From Isoetes taiwanensis (Eukaryota > Streptophyta > Lycopodiopsida > Isoetales > Isoetaceae): a DNA stretch of 64,000 nt. Positions within the stretch are counted from its first letter, which is position 1. The number at the start of each line of letters is the position of its first letter. This document shows, one piece after another, positions 22,262-34,481 of the stretch. The stretch is taken from positions 5,441,962 to 5,505,961 of the forward strand of contig JAJEKV010000054.1 in NCBI GenBank assembly GCA_021234155.1, given 5' to 3'. The translations under genes and the position numbers were made by a program. The notes under the pieces were generated by a model. That model had not been told where the DNA came from, searched no databases, and saw only the letters and a program-made list of their open reading frames with translations.

Positions 22262-24535
22262 TTGCACTTATCATCAGATTTCTGCTCCAAGATCTGGAAA
22301 CATCCCCTACAATTTAACTCTAGTATGCTTCAAAATGCCTCCTTTTGTCAAGAGTTCATGGTTTTTTACTCTCAGCTTCCTAGAGTAACTGAGGTCAGGT
22401 CTATGAAGAGCTTCTATTCTAATCTGAAGACTTCCAAGTCTTGGATTAAGGAATGGACTACAAGGCTAAATTCTGAGAGGATAAAGGAAAAAAATATCCT
22501 TCTTCAGCACATGAGAGATGTTAGGCTGGCCTTAAATGATGATCCTTTCAATTTCACCTTGCATCTTCAAGAAGAAAATCTGAAAAAAAGATTAAGCTTA
22601 TTGAAGAATTTGAGGCCAAAGGTGCTGCTATTAGATGCAAAATTAAATACACTAATGATATGGACTCTGGCAGCACCAAATTCTTTTTTAGAGCTGCCAA
22701 AACAAGGCAGGCTAAGAGCTCTATAAATGAGATCACAAATGACTCTGGAATGGTTTTGAACAGTCCCTCTGAAATCTCAAATTTCTTTTATTCTAAATAT
22801 TCTAATCTGTTCTCTAAAAGCATCAACTCTGATACTTTTGTGGACAATCAGGCTAAGAAATTTATTGATTTGATTGATTCTACTATTCCAAGTGATCATT
22901 ATCAAATGGATCTTTCCTTCTCAAATGTTCCAAGTCCTGATGAAGTTCTCTCCATCCTCAAGAGCTTTAAGCATGGCAAATCATCTGGTCCTGATTGTAA
23001 TTCAGAATGACTTCATGTATTTCATAAGGGGTTTTTGGGAAGCTAAGCATCTTCACCCTTCTATTGCTAGTGGATTTATCTCCCTAATTCCTAAAGTTGA
23101 TAAGCCTTCTTCTTTTTCTGACTGGAGACCCATCTCTTTAACTAATTCCACTTATAAAATCTGTGCTAAAATTATTGCTTCAAGAATCAAGGATTATTTG
23201 CAGAATTGCATCAGTGGAGATCAGAGTGCTTTTCTTCCAAATAGGTTTATTCTGGAAAATTACATTGCTGCTATGGAAGGCTTACATTGGAATAAAATTT
23301 CGAGTCAAAATTGTGTCCTCCTTAAATTGGATTTCAAAAGAGCCTTTGACAATATTAGATGGGACTTTATTGAATATGCTATGAAAAAGCTTGGTTTTAG
23401 TGATGAAATTATTAAGCTTATCATGGGCTTGAATCTTAGATCAAATTCTGCTGTCCTCATCAATGGTTCTCCAAGTGCATTCTTCCCTCTTGAAAGGGGG
23501 GTAAGACAAGGCTGTCCTTTGGCTCCCTATCTATTTATTGTGGTTGCTGAGTTATTAACCAAGGCTGTAAAGCATCATCAAAGGATTGGAAATCTTTCTG
23601 GTCTTAGGCTTCCTGACTCTTCTTCTATTTGCATCCAGCAATATGCTGATGACACCTCATTCTTGGAAAATGAGGCTCATAATAATAATTTCTTCATGGA
23701 TGTCTTGAGCCAGTTTAGTGCAGCCTCTGGAGTGGACTTAAATTTATCCAAATGTGTTATTATTGGTGACTGTAATATTTCTAGTGTGGCTGGCATTAAA
23801 ATAATTAAGACCTCAGAGGTCACCAAACTTCTGGGTATGCCATTATCTCTAAATTCAAATCTTTCTGGTCTGTGGTCCCCAATTATTGAGAAGATAAGAG
23901 CTAAATTTCATTTATATAAAAATTCCCTATCTCTGGCTGGTCGGGTGGTTATTGCTAATCAGGTTCTCACCAGTTCTCATATTTACTTCTCTACTGCCTT
24001 AGTGGCCCCTGCCTCTGTTTACAAGCAAATTGAGAAGATAATAAGGAATTTTATTTGGAATGAAAACAATTTGGTTAATTGGAACACAATTACTAAAAAG
24101 AAAAAGGATGGTGGTCTGGCTTGTAAATATATTCATAAACAAGCACAAGCTCTTGCTGGCAAGTTTGTTTGGAAAGCTTTAAATGGTTCTGATAGTGTGG
24201 CCTCCAAATTTATTATGTATTGGCTTAGGGAAAGTTCTCCTGTGGGGCATCCTTCAATATCTCATGAATTGCCAAATTCTGCTTTCTGTGAGGTCTCTTT
24301 AGCTCCTAATATGTCCCCTCTCATGAGAAATATTATTAAAGCTTGGAACAACATTCTTTTGGCATTCAATTATGATCAGGGTGCAAGTTTTCATTCAAAT
24401 ATGTCTATTTTTTGGTCATCTCCTTTTATGGATCATCCAAATCATGTTCTGGTCTTAAAACATCCCCAGATTTATAAGAAATGGAGTTCTCTTGGCTTCA
24501 AAAGCTTGGGTGATTTGTGGCATAACAACAGATGG
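22262..24535 (+). pseudogene. LINE ORF2 reverse-transcriptase domain
   Basis: After a frameshifted linker, 22,660-23,010 leads into the RT with FKHGKSSGPDC. A one-base shift follows, and 23,010-24,535 is open. RT motifs: SLIPKVDKPSSFSDWRPISL, the first catalytic Asp in LKLDFKRAFDNI, RGVRQGCPLAPYLF, and the intact active site QYADDTSFLE near 23,640. The frame stays open up to the TIR element, which cuts it after LWHNNRW. Confidence 0.85.
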
Positions 24536-25290
24536 GCAAAAGTATGCTGGTGGGTATCAAATAAACGCGATGCAGCACCCAGCACCCAGCACTTTCCAGC
24601 ACTTTCCAGCACTTGTTTTTCATAATCGGCCATGCAATTCGATCATACATGAAAAATTTCAGGGCCTAATTTGGGATATTGAGTGAGCAATTAGAGAAAA
24701 TCCATTTCTGCACCAATTTTGGTAAAACAGAACAAAATTTCTTAATTCAGCCCAAATTAAGCTAAATCAGACGGGGCTTTTCAGATTTTCATAATCAGCC
24801 ATGCACCCATATCCTACGTGCAAAATTTCAGAACCTAATTTGGGATATTGAGTGAAAAATTAAAGAAAAATCATTCTTGCAACAGGTTTTTTGTAAAACA
24901 GTGAGAAATCTCTTAAGTCAGCCCAATTTAAGCAAAATTAGATGGGGCTTTTAGGCTGAATATGGTCGAAATGACAATCCTACCTTGGTGGATAAGTTTT
25001 ATGAAAAGATATGATGGATTGAGCAACTAATTGGAGATTCACATGCCAATTTGGAGTTTGGATCATTTCTGCGCACTAGTCAGACTCCAATCTAATGAAA
25101 TCGATGCTAATCTGATGGAAAATTCGAGCAATGTGGCACGATTCTTGGCTGAAGAATCCTCTTAACAAATGAAGAGTGTAAAAAAATGAACCCACCAGCA
25201 CCCACGAGCACCCAAAAAAAAGCAGGTAGCAGGGGTGCTAAAAGCATGCGTCCGGACGCATGCTTTTGATACCCACCAGCATACTTTTAC
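24536..25290. mobile_element. 755-bp TIR element inserted in LINE ORF2
   Basis: Termini at 24,536-24,561 and 25,265-25,290 are 26-bp inverted repeats (G C/T AAAAGTATGCTGGTG...), differing at one position. They are flanked by (A/C)CAGATGG, a 7-8 bp duplication. Deleting the element and one duplication restores the LINE frame exactly (HNNRWITW). Inside are two diverged tandem units of about 170 bp (about 24,620-24,780 and 24,790-24,960), AGCACC-rich strings near both ends, and a perfect 28-bp palindrome at 25,240-25,267 next to the right terminus. No ORF is present. The superfamily is unclear; duplication length suggests hAT, but the ends do not start CAG/TAG. Confidence 0.8.
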
Positions 25291-25935
25291 CCAGATGGAT
25301 TACTTGGTCGAATCTCAAATTGAGAATCAAGAGATCTCATACTGGCAAGAAGATCTACAAACATATCAGGAACATAGTTGATAATTCGATTCCAAATCAT
25401 AATTTAAGCAGCAAATTGGATTGGAGCCTGAATAGGAAATCTTGCTACAAGGTAAAGGATATTTACAATTTCTTAGATCAGAGTATTGACCTTCCTAAAT
25501 CGTCCACTATTTGGAACATTGATGCTGCTGCTACTAAATCTCTTATCAAAAATGTCTGGAACTCTTATGCTTCCAAGAAAATTTCCTTCTTTATTTGGCT
25601 TATTGCAAACAAAAGTGTTCCTTCTCTACAGGTCATAAATAGTAGAAATCCAAATGTTTCAGCCAATTGTCCTCTAAATTGTAATGTTGTTGAGGATTTG
25701 GAACACATCTTTTTCTGCTCCAAGTTGGATCCCCTTTGGTCTTGGTTTATTTCTTTCTTTGGCAACTTTGATAGATCTTCCATCATTAATTTTCTGCAAG
25801 GGAATGACACCTACAAAAACACTATTGCCTTCTTATATCTTTGGAATGTTTGGAAATCGAGAAATAGATGCTTGTATGGTAAAAAAAGATTTTCTGTTTC
25901 CTGGATCAAATTGCATTTCAAATATATGATATTGA
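25291..25935 (+). pseudogene. LINE ORF2 C-terminal zinc-finger region
   Basis: This continues ORF2 after the TIR element. The RT zinc-binding domain shows FFIWLIANKSVPS and CPLNCNVVEDLEHIFFCSKL, a Cys-Cys-His-Cys finger typical of plant L1 elements. A frame change near 25,925 moves the coding sequence to a frame ending in RLSFRNTN at about 26,060. Confidence 0.75.
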
Positions 25936-26081
25936 GCTCTGTGCTACTGCACATAGAAAATTACTTGCTGACAATTATGACAGGTGCTGGGATCAAATTG
26001 GTGAATTTGTGGGGTATCATCATTTATTCATTTCAAGACTCTCATTTAGAAATACTAATTGAATTTTATTGCCTAGGATAT

Positions 26082-26629
26082 ATGGAGCTTTGCAGAGGGC
26101 CTCACACAAACAGGTATTACATCACTAAGGATGGTGCCTCGTTGAGAAATGAAGTGGCTAGATATGGGGATCAGAGAATTCATGAGCATCAGGTCTGTTA
26201 TCCTCCACATAATCATTGGACAATCAGGCAGATACAAGATGATAATGAGGTCAGAAGAAAAGCAGAAAGGGTATGGGCCAGAATTTTCACAAGAGAAGTG
26301 ATGCAAACAGTTTACATGTTTTGGTTTATTGAGAAGCATCATCATGAATTTACAGAAAGACAATTCCTGAGATATAGGGAACTATATTACACTCACAGAA
26401 TGCTAGCTGACAGTTATGGCACTCTTATTCTGCTCATGGTACAACAGGATTTCTACAGATTAATCAAAGATTAGCTTTGGATGGAGGTCTCTTACACTCA
26501 TGGCACAACTTCCAAATTCACCTTTCGTTTCAACCACCTGATCCTTAATGATGATCCCAATGATTGTAGAATTCCTACCATTCCATCCACCATGATCCTC
26601 CAAAACATTGACAGTATTGCCTCTTGATG
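26082..26629 (+). pseudogene. Unassigned ORF between LINE ORF2 and its poly(A)
   Basis: From ATG 26,082 the frame is open for 130 codons to a TAG at 26,472, then stays coding-like for about 50 more codons to a TGA at 26,627. The composition is protein-like and rich in Arg, His, Tyr and Gln (CYPPHNHWTIRQIQ; MFWFIEKHHHEFTERQFL; RYRELYYTHRMLADSYG). It looks like a helical, charged protein. It is not part of the RT or zinc-finger domain, and plant L1 elements normally have only 3' UTR here. It may be a captured host fragment or a lineage-specific third ORF. I recognise no family. Confidence 0.4.
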
Positions 26630-26980
26630 ATTGCAGAAGTTCTATTTGTTTTTGCAGGTTCATTAGTAATCATAGCAAAAGGGATGTACATGGAAGATTC
26701 TCATTTTCTTGTCTCAAGCCAGCTGTTCGGGTTACTTCAACTCAAATTTTGGCAGAAGTGGCTGATTTTTTGGACGCAACTGTTCTGATCAGGATTTTGT
26801 CTACTGCACTTCTAAGTTAATTGGTTTTGCTGCTGCCATTACAAGTTACTGTCTTGATAATTATCCTGTTACCTTATTTCAAATTACTCTTTGTTAAGCC
26901 TATCATGGGTCTTAACAATATTTTGTATGTTTTTCCTTAATTAATGAAAAAATCTACTCGTTCCTTCAAAAAAAAAAAAA

Positions 26981-27853
26981 TTAAAAAATTATGGCTTGTC
27001 TTACCTACAGAAACATGGCCATTCCAAGTTTGGGATAAATGCCCTATTGAGGCTGGGAAATAGTATATTTTTTTATAGGATAACGGGACAAAATAATTGT
27101 ATATTTAAAAAGCTTGACACATCTTTTCAATTTGATCCAAAGAATCTATTCTTGCACCCAAAGAAAATGTTCTACAAATACCAATAAAACAACAAGGCAA
27201 TATAACCCATGGATGGCCCTCAAGAGTATAAAAATATTATTGCAAATTTTGTTATGTTGTAAGTAATTAAGATTCACATTGGCAAATGAAGAATGTTCTT
27301 TCTAGCGAAATAGCATGTTCCTTGTTTTCCTTCATCTAGAGATGAAATATTTCGATTAGATACCAAAGATTCGCACAAAAGAATAAGAGCTCTTAGGATG
27401 CAAAGGGTTCAAGAACTAAAATAGGAAGGAAACCAGGCTCAACTCATCTCCCCAGGATTAGCCCTTTGGGGCAACGTGAACTAGAGAATGAAGAACTCTA
27501 TTGAAGTCTTTGCGCTTTTTCCTATTGCTAAGTTGTTCCTAAGATGATAGAGCATCGATGCCCAATTATCAACTTTGTTGATCCATTCACTTCATTGTTA
27601 ATGGTTGAAACTTCCAAATTTTATTTTAAAATGGTACATTACATTGGGAATAGTTGCAGATCAAGATGGAGGTAGAACTGACCCTATGATAAAGAAAGAA
27701 GTTTTATAATGATGGTGGTTGAAAAATGCAACATAATGCGACGATGGCAATGTATGAACAACTCCTAAACAAGCAGCAAATAGATAGACCAACACCCAAT
27801 GTTGAGAAAGATTGAGTGGTGACGATATTCGACATGGACGGGCGAGAATTGTT
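26981..27853. other. Spacer between two LINEs, no gene seen
   Basis: AT-rich sequence without splice-like exons, repeats or ORFs above background. Confidence 0.6.
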
Positions 27854-28003
27854 CTCGTTAGACTATTTTTTTTTTTTTTTTTGAAAGATCAAGTGTATAT
27901 TAATTGGAACTCATCAATGGTTTACATGCACCAAGTGATATCATACACTTACATATCATATTTGTTTATGTAAGGATAACCACTTGGCTATGAAGCTAAA
28001 CTT

Positions 28004-31000
28004 TTATAAGAGTGATGAGAGAAAGTCGCGGGCTTGGGAAGCCCATTCCTCCTCCTCAAATGCTGCAAGGTATTGGCGGGCCTTTTGTTTCAGAGAGGGC
28101 CATAGGTTATCAGGGTGGAGATATTCTTGGGAGAACACAAATTTTCTCCGCCTTTTCCATATTAGCCATAAAAGCCATCCCTTGCATATATTCAAAGCAA
28201 CTCTTTTTCCAGTTTGCCAAGATGATGGATATAAACCTAGCAAGATCTCCTTTTCTGAAATAGAAGTCTCAAACGCATCCTTCAATTTTTCCCATACTGA
28301 GCGGAGTTCTCTACAATCCATAAGACAGTGTTCAATTGTTTCTACTTCTTGCCCACACATTGGGCAACTCGGTGATACATCACTGTTGAACCTGCTCACT
28401 AATATGTTGACCCTGATTGCTCTATGAAAAATTTGCCATAATAGCGTGGATACCTTTGGTGGCAAGTGGCTCCTCCAGATCCCTTTCCATAGTTGGGTGA
28501 CTTGGTTATCTTCTAATGTTAACTCCCATTGAGAGGGGAGACTTATCAATTCATTCACGTGCAGGGCCTTGTATGCCTTTGAAACAAACTGTTTTTTGTT
28601 AAGATTTTCGCGAGGTGGGCAGAAAGCACCTACTTGTGGAGTCGCATAAGGCGGAATATTGTCTCGTACCATGCTCCAAATTCGCTTATCTCGCGTTCTC
28701 AAGTTAAACTTATCTTGGAATGACTCCCAGGAACACTGTACACCGCATCGATACCAATCTCCAATGCAAGATAAACCTGCCCCAATCCATCTGTTTTGAG
28801 TTCTTTTATTCACCACTGAGAAAAGCGGCACCCGGCCTCTGTTGGTTTCCACCTGCAACCACCACAAGGGCATGGATACAGAGGTACAATTTTTGATGTC
28901 CAGGCGCCAAAGAACTTTTACTGTCTCCCAAGCTCTTAACAAACCTTTAAGAAATGGCGAGGCTCCTGCATATGGTCTCAATTTATAAAAGAGGGCCCAA
29001 GGCAGATCTGCCTTATGAAATGACTTTCCATAAAGCATGCATACAATGAGTTAGAGATTGTTTTAGAAGCTCAAGGCCGGAGATTTGAATCTGTTGAAGA
29101 ATTTCCCACATGAATTTGCAGACTAGGATTTTACTATGCAACTTGAAGTCAAGCATTCCTAATCCCCCATTAAATTTGGATCTCAAACATTTTCCCCATG
29201 CAACTTTGACATTTGCCCCCTCTTCATTTCCACCCCAGATAAAGTTTCGCACCATTTTTGATAACTCTGCTAGCTTTGATTCAGGCGCCAACATCACCGA
29301 TGCAAACATAAATGTGAGTCTTGCTAAAATCGATTTAGCTACAACAATCCTTCCCCGCCATGGAGAGCTTACTAACCCTCCACCATCTCAAATGTTTGTC
29401 TAAACGAGTAAGATCTCATCCCATATGTTCGAGGATGAGGTGCATACCCGATTGGAATGCCGAGCAACTTTGTGAAGACCCAGGGTATTATGGTCCAAGG
29501 GAAAGTGGTAACATGAGTCGGAAGAGGCTCATCTAGTGGCCAAACAATTTGCACATTTGTTCCAATTGAGAAAACAACCCGATGCTATAGAGAAAGAATC
29601 CAATAGATGTTTAGCATTCAAAAGGTTATCTTAGAGGCTTCTAGGAACAAAAAGTATCATCAGTATTGGTTCAGATTTGTTGCGATCCATCCGTCATCCG
29701 CACCCTGTTATAACCTTATCTTCCACTGCTGCTAGTAGCACTTGAGATAGTCCTTCTGCAACAATGTTAAAAAGGAAAGGCGCCAAGGGACATCCTTGTC
29801 TAATGCCCCTGCTTACATCGAAGATAGGGGAGGTCTCTCCTAAAACTAACACAGATGCACGCGATGATTTCAATAGCTTTGCAACAATATTGGTGAATTC
29901 CTGTCCACAGCCAAAAGCAAGCAACATCTTTTCCAAAAAGGACCAGCTCACACTGTCATATGCCTTCTTAAAATCAAGCTTTAAATAAAGCACTTTTTGA
30001 CTTGTCTTTCTCGCCCAATGTATGCCTTCAAAAGCAGCCGCAATATTACTGAGAATACTTCTGCCTGGAATAAATCCTGATTGAACGTCAGATATATGCT
30101 CCACCAAAATAGGTTTTATTTTTTCTGCATAACCTTTTGCTATAATTTTGTAGAAGGTTGACAACAATGTAATAGGTCTCCAGTCCCCTATGGACTTCGG
30201 TTCCTTCACCTTTGGGATTAAGGTGATACATCCAGTGTTTAGTCTGTTATCAAGCTGATCTGCTTGTAGAAAGTCCTGATAAGCATCGTACACAAGTGGT
30301 TGTACCCATTCCCAATATTCCTGAAAGAATTCTGCTGGAATGCCATCTAGACCTGGGCATTTATTTTTGGCCAGAGAGTAGGCAGCCTCACGCATCTCTT
30401 CAACGGACAACGGTTGGCCGAGTTGTTCCCTTTGCCTAGAAGATACTTTAGATACAACTTTAGAAAGAATTAACTCTTCAAAGCAATCTTGAAAATTTAT
30501 GTTTTTCTTCTTGAAGAAGTCTTCAAAATGTTTAGAAACAAATTCCTTCACTTGTTGTGGGTTCCGGATAATGGATCCATCCTCGACCTGCACTGAGGAC
30601 AATGTGGCTGCTTGTTTCCTCTGCTTTGCAACTCTAAAAAAGAAACCTGTACATTTGTCACCTTCCTTGATCCATGTCAGTCCTGCTTTAACTTTAGCTT
30701 GTTTAATTTTGATTTGTTCTATTCTCTTAATTTTCTCTAGAACTATTTTTTCCCTTTCGCCTGAGCCAATATCACTTCTTCTAAGCTCTGTCAATTCTTT
30801 ATAAAGTGACTCCAATAGAGCATTTTCCTCGGCCACCTTATTACGACCCCACACCTTAGCAAAATTTTTTATTGCTGCTAGAGACGCAATCATTGCTTCC
30901 ATTCCCTGTTTGTTTTTACTAGCCGCTGTCCAAATCTGCTTACATTGATCTTTAAAATCTGCGTCCTTAAGAAATCTGGGGTTCAATCTGAAGACTGTCT

Positions 31001-31767
31001 TTAATGGTTTAGAGGTACTAACTCTAGAAGAGCATATAATCTGCGGATTGTGATCAGAAATAGAGTTCTCTAAGAGATTATGACGGTACAATGACATGTT
31101 CCTTTCTTGTAAGACGTGAGAGCTTACATAGCACCTGTCATGCCGTGCATATGCCCTGCCATCACCAATCCAACCATTACACCATGTGAAGCCTGGATCT
31201 CCCTGTAGTTCCATGAATCCCAATTCGTTAAGCATGCTCAACCATTGTTCCCTTTCAAATCCATGTACAACTTCGATCCCGCCTCCATATCTATCACTAC
31301 TACTTTCTACCATATTAAAGTCCCCAACCATAATCCACCGTGTATCTCTGTCAAAGTTTTTCAGTTTGTTTTTCACACTGGCCCATAAGGAAGCTCTTTG
31401 CCTGGCTTGATTATGTGCGTAAATATTTATCACTCCCCATTTTTTACCATGAGCATACCAGGTTACTATTGCGCACCTCCCAAAATTATCTGTATATGTC
31501 GATAGAAGTTTCAATTGTTTTCTCCATGCAATAAAGGTTCTCGCAGACTAGAATTTGCCGGCTAGGCGACATGATACCCATATAATCTTTTCCTAGTAAG
31601 TTAAGCAAAACCCCAACCTCTTCCTTCTTACATTTATGTTCCTGAAAACAAACAATATCTGGGGAAATCTTTTTCAATGCTAGAGATAGCCTACCGCCTT
31701 TGGATTCAGAGGATTTTACCCCCCTGATGTTCCAGCTAAGGATTTTATATTCCATTAGAGAACACAT
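28004..31767 (-). pseudogene. LINE ORF2 (endonuclease, RT, zinc finger)
   Basis: The endonuclease begins MEYKILSWNIRGVKSS at about 31,755. WIMVGDFNMVES and SISDHNPQII are visible further on. RT: LAKNKCPGLDGIPAEFF, LYLKLDFKKAYDSVSW and GIRQGCPLAPFLFN, open from 31,514 to 29,694 after one frameshift near 31,500. The active-site block near 29,660 has decayed: only NTDDTF remains, in another frame, where YADD is expected. The C-terminal part (29,309-28,004) carries the finger CPMCGQEVETIEHCLMDC and ends LLSSLL-like at about 28,004. About 1,250 codons in total, normal for the family. Confidence 0.9.
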
Positions 31768-33123
31768 TAGGTTGATTTGGATGATGTTGTCTCATAGCAC
31801 TTATTCTTCCGATCTTGGTATAATCCTCTTTTTTTCTTGGCATTCCATCAACAAGATCTTCTATATTTTCATCCATTGGTAAATCCGCCCATCTATTGTT
31901 ATGCCTTTGGAAACTCCTCATTAGCGACTTTGATATTCTACTGCCATATACTCAGTTGGTACTTCCTCGTTGTGATTCTCTACAGTTTCTTGCACCTTGG
32001 GATAGTTATGACCTGTGAGATTTTTTATGGTACCTCCGGGATTGGGCAACTTCTTTCGCATCTGATTTTTAATTACGCCACCATTTACGTCTTTGCGACA
32101 TTTGTGGCCCACCCATCTTCATTTGCCTGTTCCTTTTTCTTTTCAATGTTTACCCCTCGCTCTTGCCTCTTGTCTAGTTCTGAGTTTACTTTAGATGGCA
32201 TTAAACGTCACATTCCATTTCACGGGTTTAGATGGTCTTTTCCCCTTTTCTTCCCCATTTATCTCTATTACCTTTTCACCGCTACTTTAATATTGTCGAT
32301 GCGGCTTGGTTGTTTTTACGGTAGCTTGGTTGTCTTTTTAACGCTACTTTGACATTGCCTTGTGACTCTCTCCGAACACAAAACAATCTTCCGGACCCTT
32401 AATTTCCATTGTGGGGAACATCCTTCTAATCTCCCATCCGTTTATGAGTCTCAACTTGAATAAGGAATAGTATGTCCCACCATACGAGAGTAAATTGTGG
32501 AATGCCTTCGCCTGGCTTTGTAATGCCCACCACGGATCCTTGGTCCCTTTGCGATCGAGTGAGTTATGTATGTCCCCGGGCTCTTTGCTATGGCAATTAA
32601 AAATTACGAGTCAAGCATATCCATTGGAAGTCGTTTCTATCTCAAGCCAGCGGGGAAGTTTCTTGTGGACAATTTATCCGGGTGAAACACGGAGTATAGT
32701 ATTGGTATAGCACAAATTCCCCCGTGTTTATCTACACCCCTAGAGACTATCTTTTCCACTGCTTTCTCATCATCAAATAGAATTAGGAAAAAATTACTCC
32801 CAATAGCTTTGATGGTTTGAAATTGCGGCATATTCAGAGCAGCAAGATGCCTTGTGAGCCAGTTTTGTAGTTTCCTGTAGTCCAAAAAACCTCCCGTAAA
32901 AAATCCCACCCTTTGCCTTAGAAATTAGATTTTCCATATTCACGATATGCCTTGGTGGCTTATCTCATGTTACTTTAAGATTGCCATTTTACGGTTTGAT
33001 ACCCACATTTGAAGGAGCTGTTCTAAATTGGCAGACAAGTTTTTAGAGGAGAGGGAATTCAAGGCCTCTTCTACTCTGTTGCTACGAGATTCGTTTGGAA
33101 TTCCTTTCTTAATCCATTCAGAA

Positions 33124-33357
33124 TGCAATATGCCAAGGACGTGGCCTTTAGTCCAAAAGGGGTTTTATGGTCCAAAGATGGCCTTTAGTCCAAAAGGGGC
33201 CGTATGGTCCAAAGAGGGCCTTTGGTCCAAAGAAGGACCAAGGGGGTGTGCACGCTATATAGTAGCTCGGGGAGAGTTCTTGGGCAGTTTGGTCTTAGGC
33301 TGAGGGGCTCGTGGTTGGGTGGTGAGATAGCGTGCCCACGTCAAGTGTCCGCTTTTA
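33124..33357 (+). repeat. 5' LTR of gypsy element 2
   Basis: A 234-bp LTR. Its first 120 bp consist of four or five imperfect units around (CCTTTAGTCCAAAAGGGG)-like motifs. A TATA-like CTATATAGTAG lies near 33,255. The partner copy is at 37,408-37,634. Confidence 0.9.
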
Positions 33358-33358
33358 G

Positions 33359-33370
33359 TGGTATCGAGCA
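33359..33370 (+). promoter_or_regulatory. Primer binding site of gypsy element 2
   Basis: TGGTATCGAGCA, one base after the LTR, matches the complement of the plant initiator tRNA-Met 3' end (TGGTATCAGAGC) with a small difference. This is the commonest primer in plant LTR elements. Confidence 0.75.
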
Positions 33371-33396
33371 ACAAGTTTGATGGCGGTTCCCCGCCA

Positions 33397-34460
33397 ATGT
33401 TAACTTGGAAGATGAAGAGCTCAAGGAAAAACTTTTTGAGTTAGAGCATGATAATTCGCTCATGAGAGAAAAACTTGCAGCTGCCGAGGCTCGAATTGCG
33501 GAGCTGCAAGAATTGGATTCTCTGCTTGGCCTTGGTGGTAGATTTGCAAAGCTGCGGGCGTCCACGTAGTGGCATCAAAACAGGTGCCAATGTCAAAATT
33601 GAATTCAAAAAGTATTCCGCTGCTACTAGTGATGCGGATGAACTATTCGCGTGGCTCCGGGATTTGAATTCATATTTTGCTAAGACTAAGGATGACGAAG
33701 ACACTTTCGGTTGTATTTTTTTTGGCGTCATCGGATGGGGTTGCAAAGGACCTGGTGGTCGGATATCGTAAGAACCACCCGGTCGATCAGCCTATTGTTA
33801 CCTTTTGCGGAATTTGAAAAGCAAATCAAAAATCGCTTTTTGGGTCATAATTGGGGCGAGATCTTATATTTGAATGGAATAAGTTGACCCAACAAAACAC
33901 GGAAAGCTATTAGAGCCTTTTTGCCGCACGAAGTTTTAAAGAAAGGACTTCAGCTTAGTAAAAATGATAACCGAGAAGTCCGAAAAACTCATGGGTGGGG
34001 TTCATCGTTTAGATGCGAGCAAAGCTCGACACGCAAGTTGCCAATCTTTCTTTTGGTGAGCTCTGTAAGATGGCGAGAAAGTAGAGGAGGAAGGTTTGGC
34101 CCTTCTTTGAAGCCATTAATGCTCAACGTGGCCTCAAAGTTTCTATGAAAGAGGCGAAAGTGGTTTTCGTGATACATCAATGGGATCTCTGCTCCGTGGT
34201 CCGGGCCATTCAAACGGCCGCTACGGATGTTGCGGATAATGAACCCGTTGGGGCCAAAGAGCCAAAGGAATCATTATCAAGCACGCAAGAAGCGGCTTAT
34301 GCGGGAAAATAAGTGTTTTGTTTGTTATTCAACTGATCATAAGTTTTATGAATGCCCTACTTATTTGGAAAAGAAGAAAGGGGAACGAAAGGAAGCTACA
34401 CCTACTCTTAAGTCTGGGACTAAGAAAGAGGATAAAAGTAAGAAAGTAGCTTCGTTGTGA
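33397..34460 (+). pseudogene. gag of gypsy element 2
   Basis: It opens with a coiled-coil stretch (LFELEHDNSLMREKLAAAE), then a gag-core-like segment (IEFKKYSAATSDADELFAWL) near 33,600. It ends with one CX2CX4HX4C knuckle, CFVCYSTDHKFYEC, at 34,314-34,355, and a Lys-rich tail. Several frameshifts and stops separate these parts. Confidence 0.7.
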
Positions 34461-34481
34461 GGAGATGGAAAAGGGAAGAAG

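Larger units (their letters stand above)
18420..26980 (+). mobile_element. L1-type LINE, plus strand, decayed
   Basis: ORF1 (DUF4283-like plus knuckle), ORF2 (endonuclease, RT, C-terminal zinc finger) and a 13-nt A run at 26,968-26,980 follow each other in LINE order. The 5' border is uncertain; 18,420 is an estimate just before the first coding-like ORF. I found no convincing target duplication. A 755-bp TIR element interrupts ORF2. Four in-frame stops are all TAG. The 3' part between ORF2 and the tail carries an extra ORF. Confidence 0.85.

Noticed and set aside
30499..31534. Plus-strand ORFs opposite LINE ORF2
   Set aside because: They are shadows of the minus-strand ORF2, which has all family motifs.
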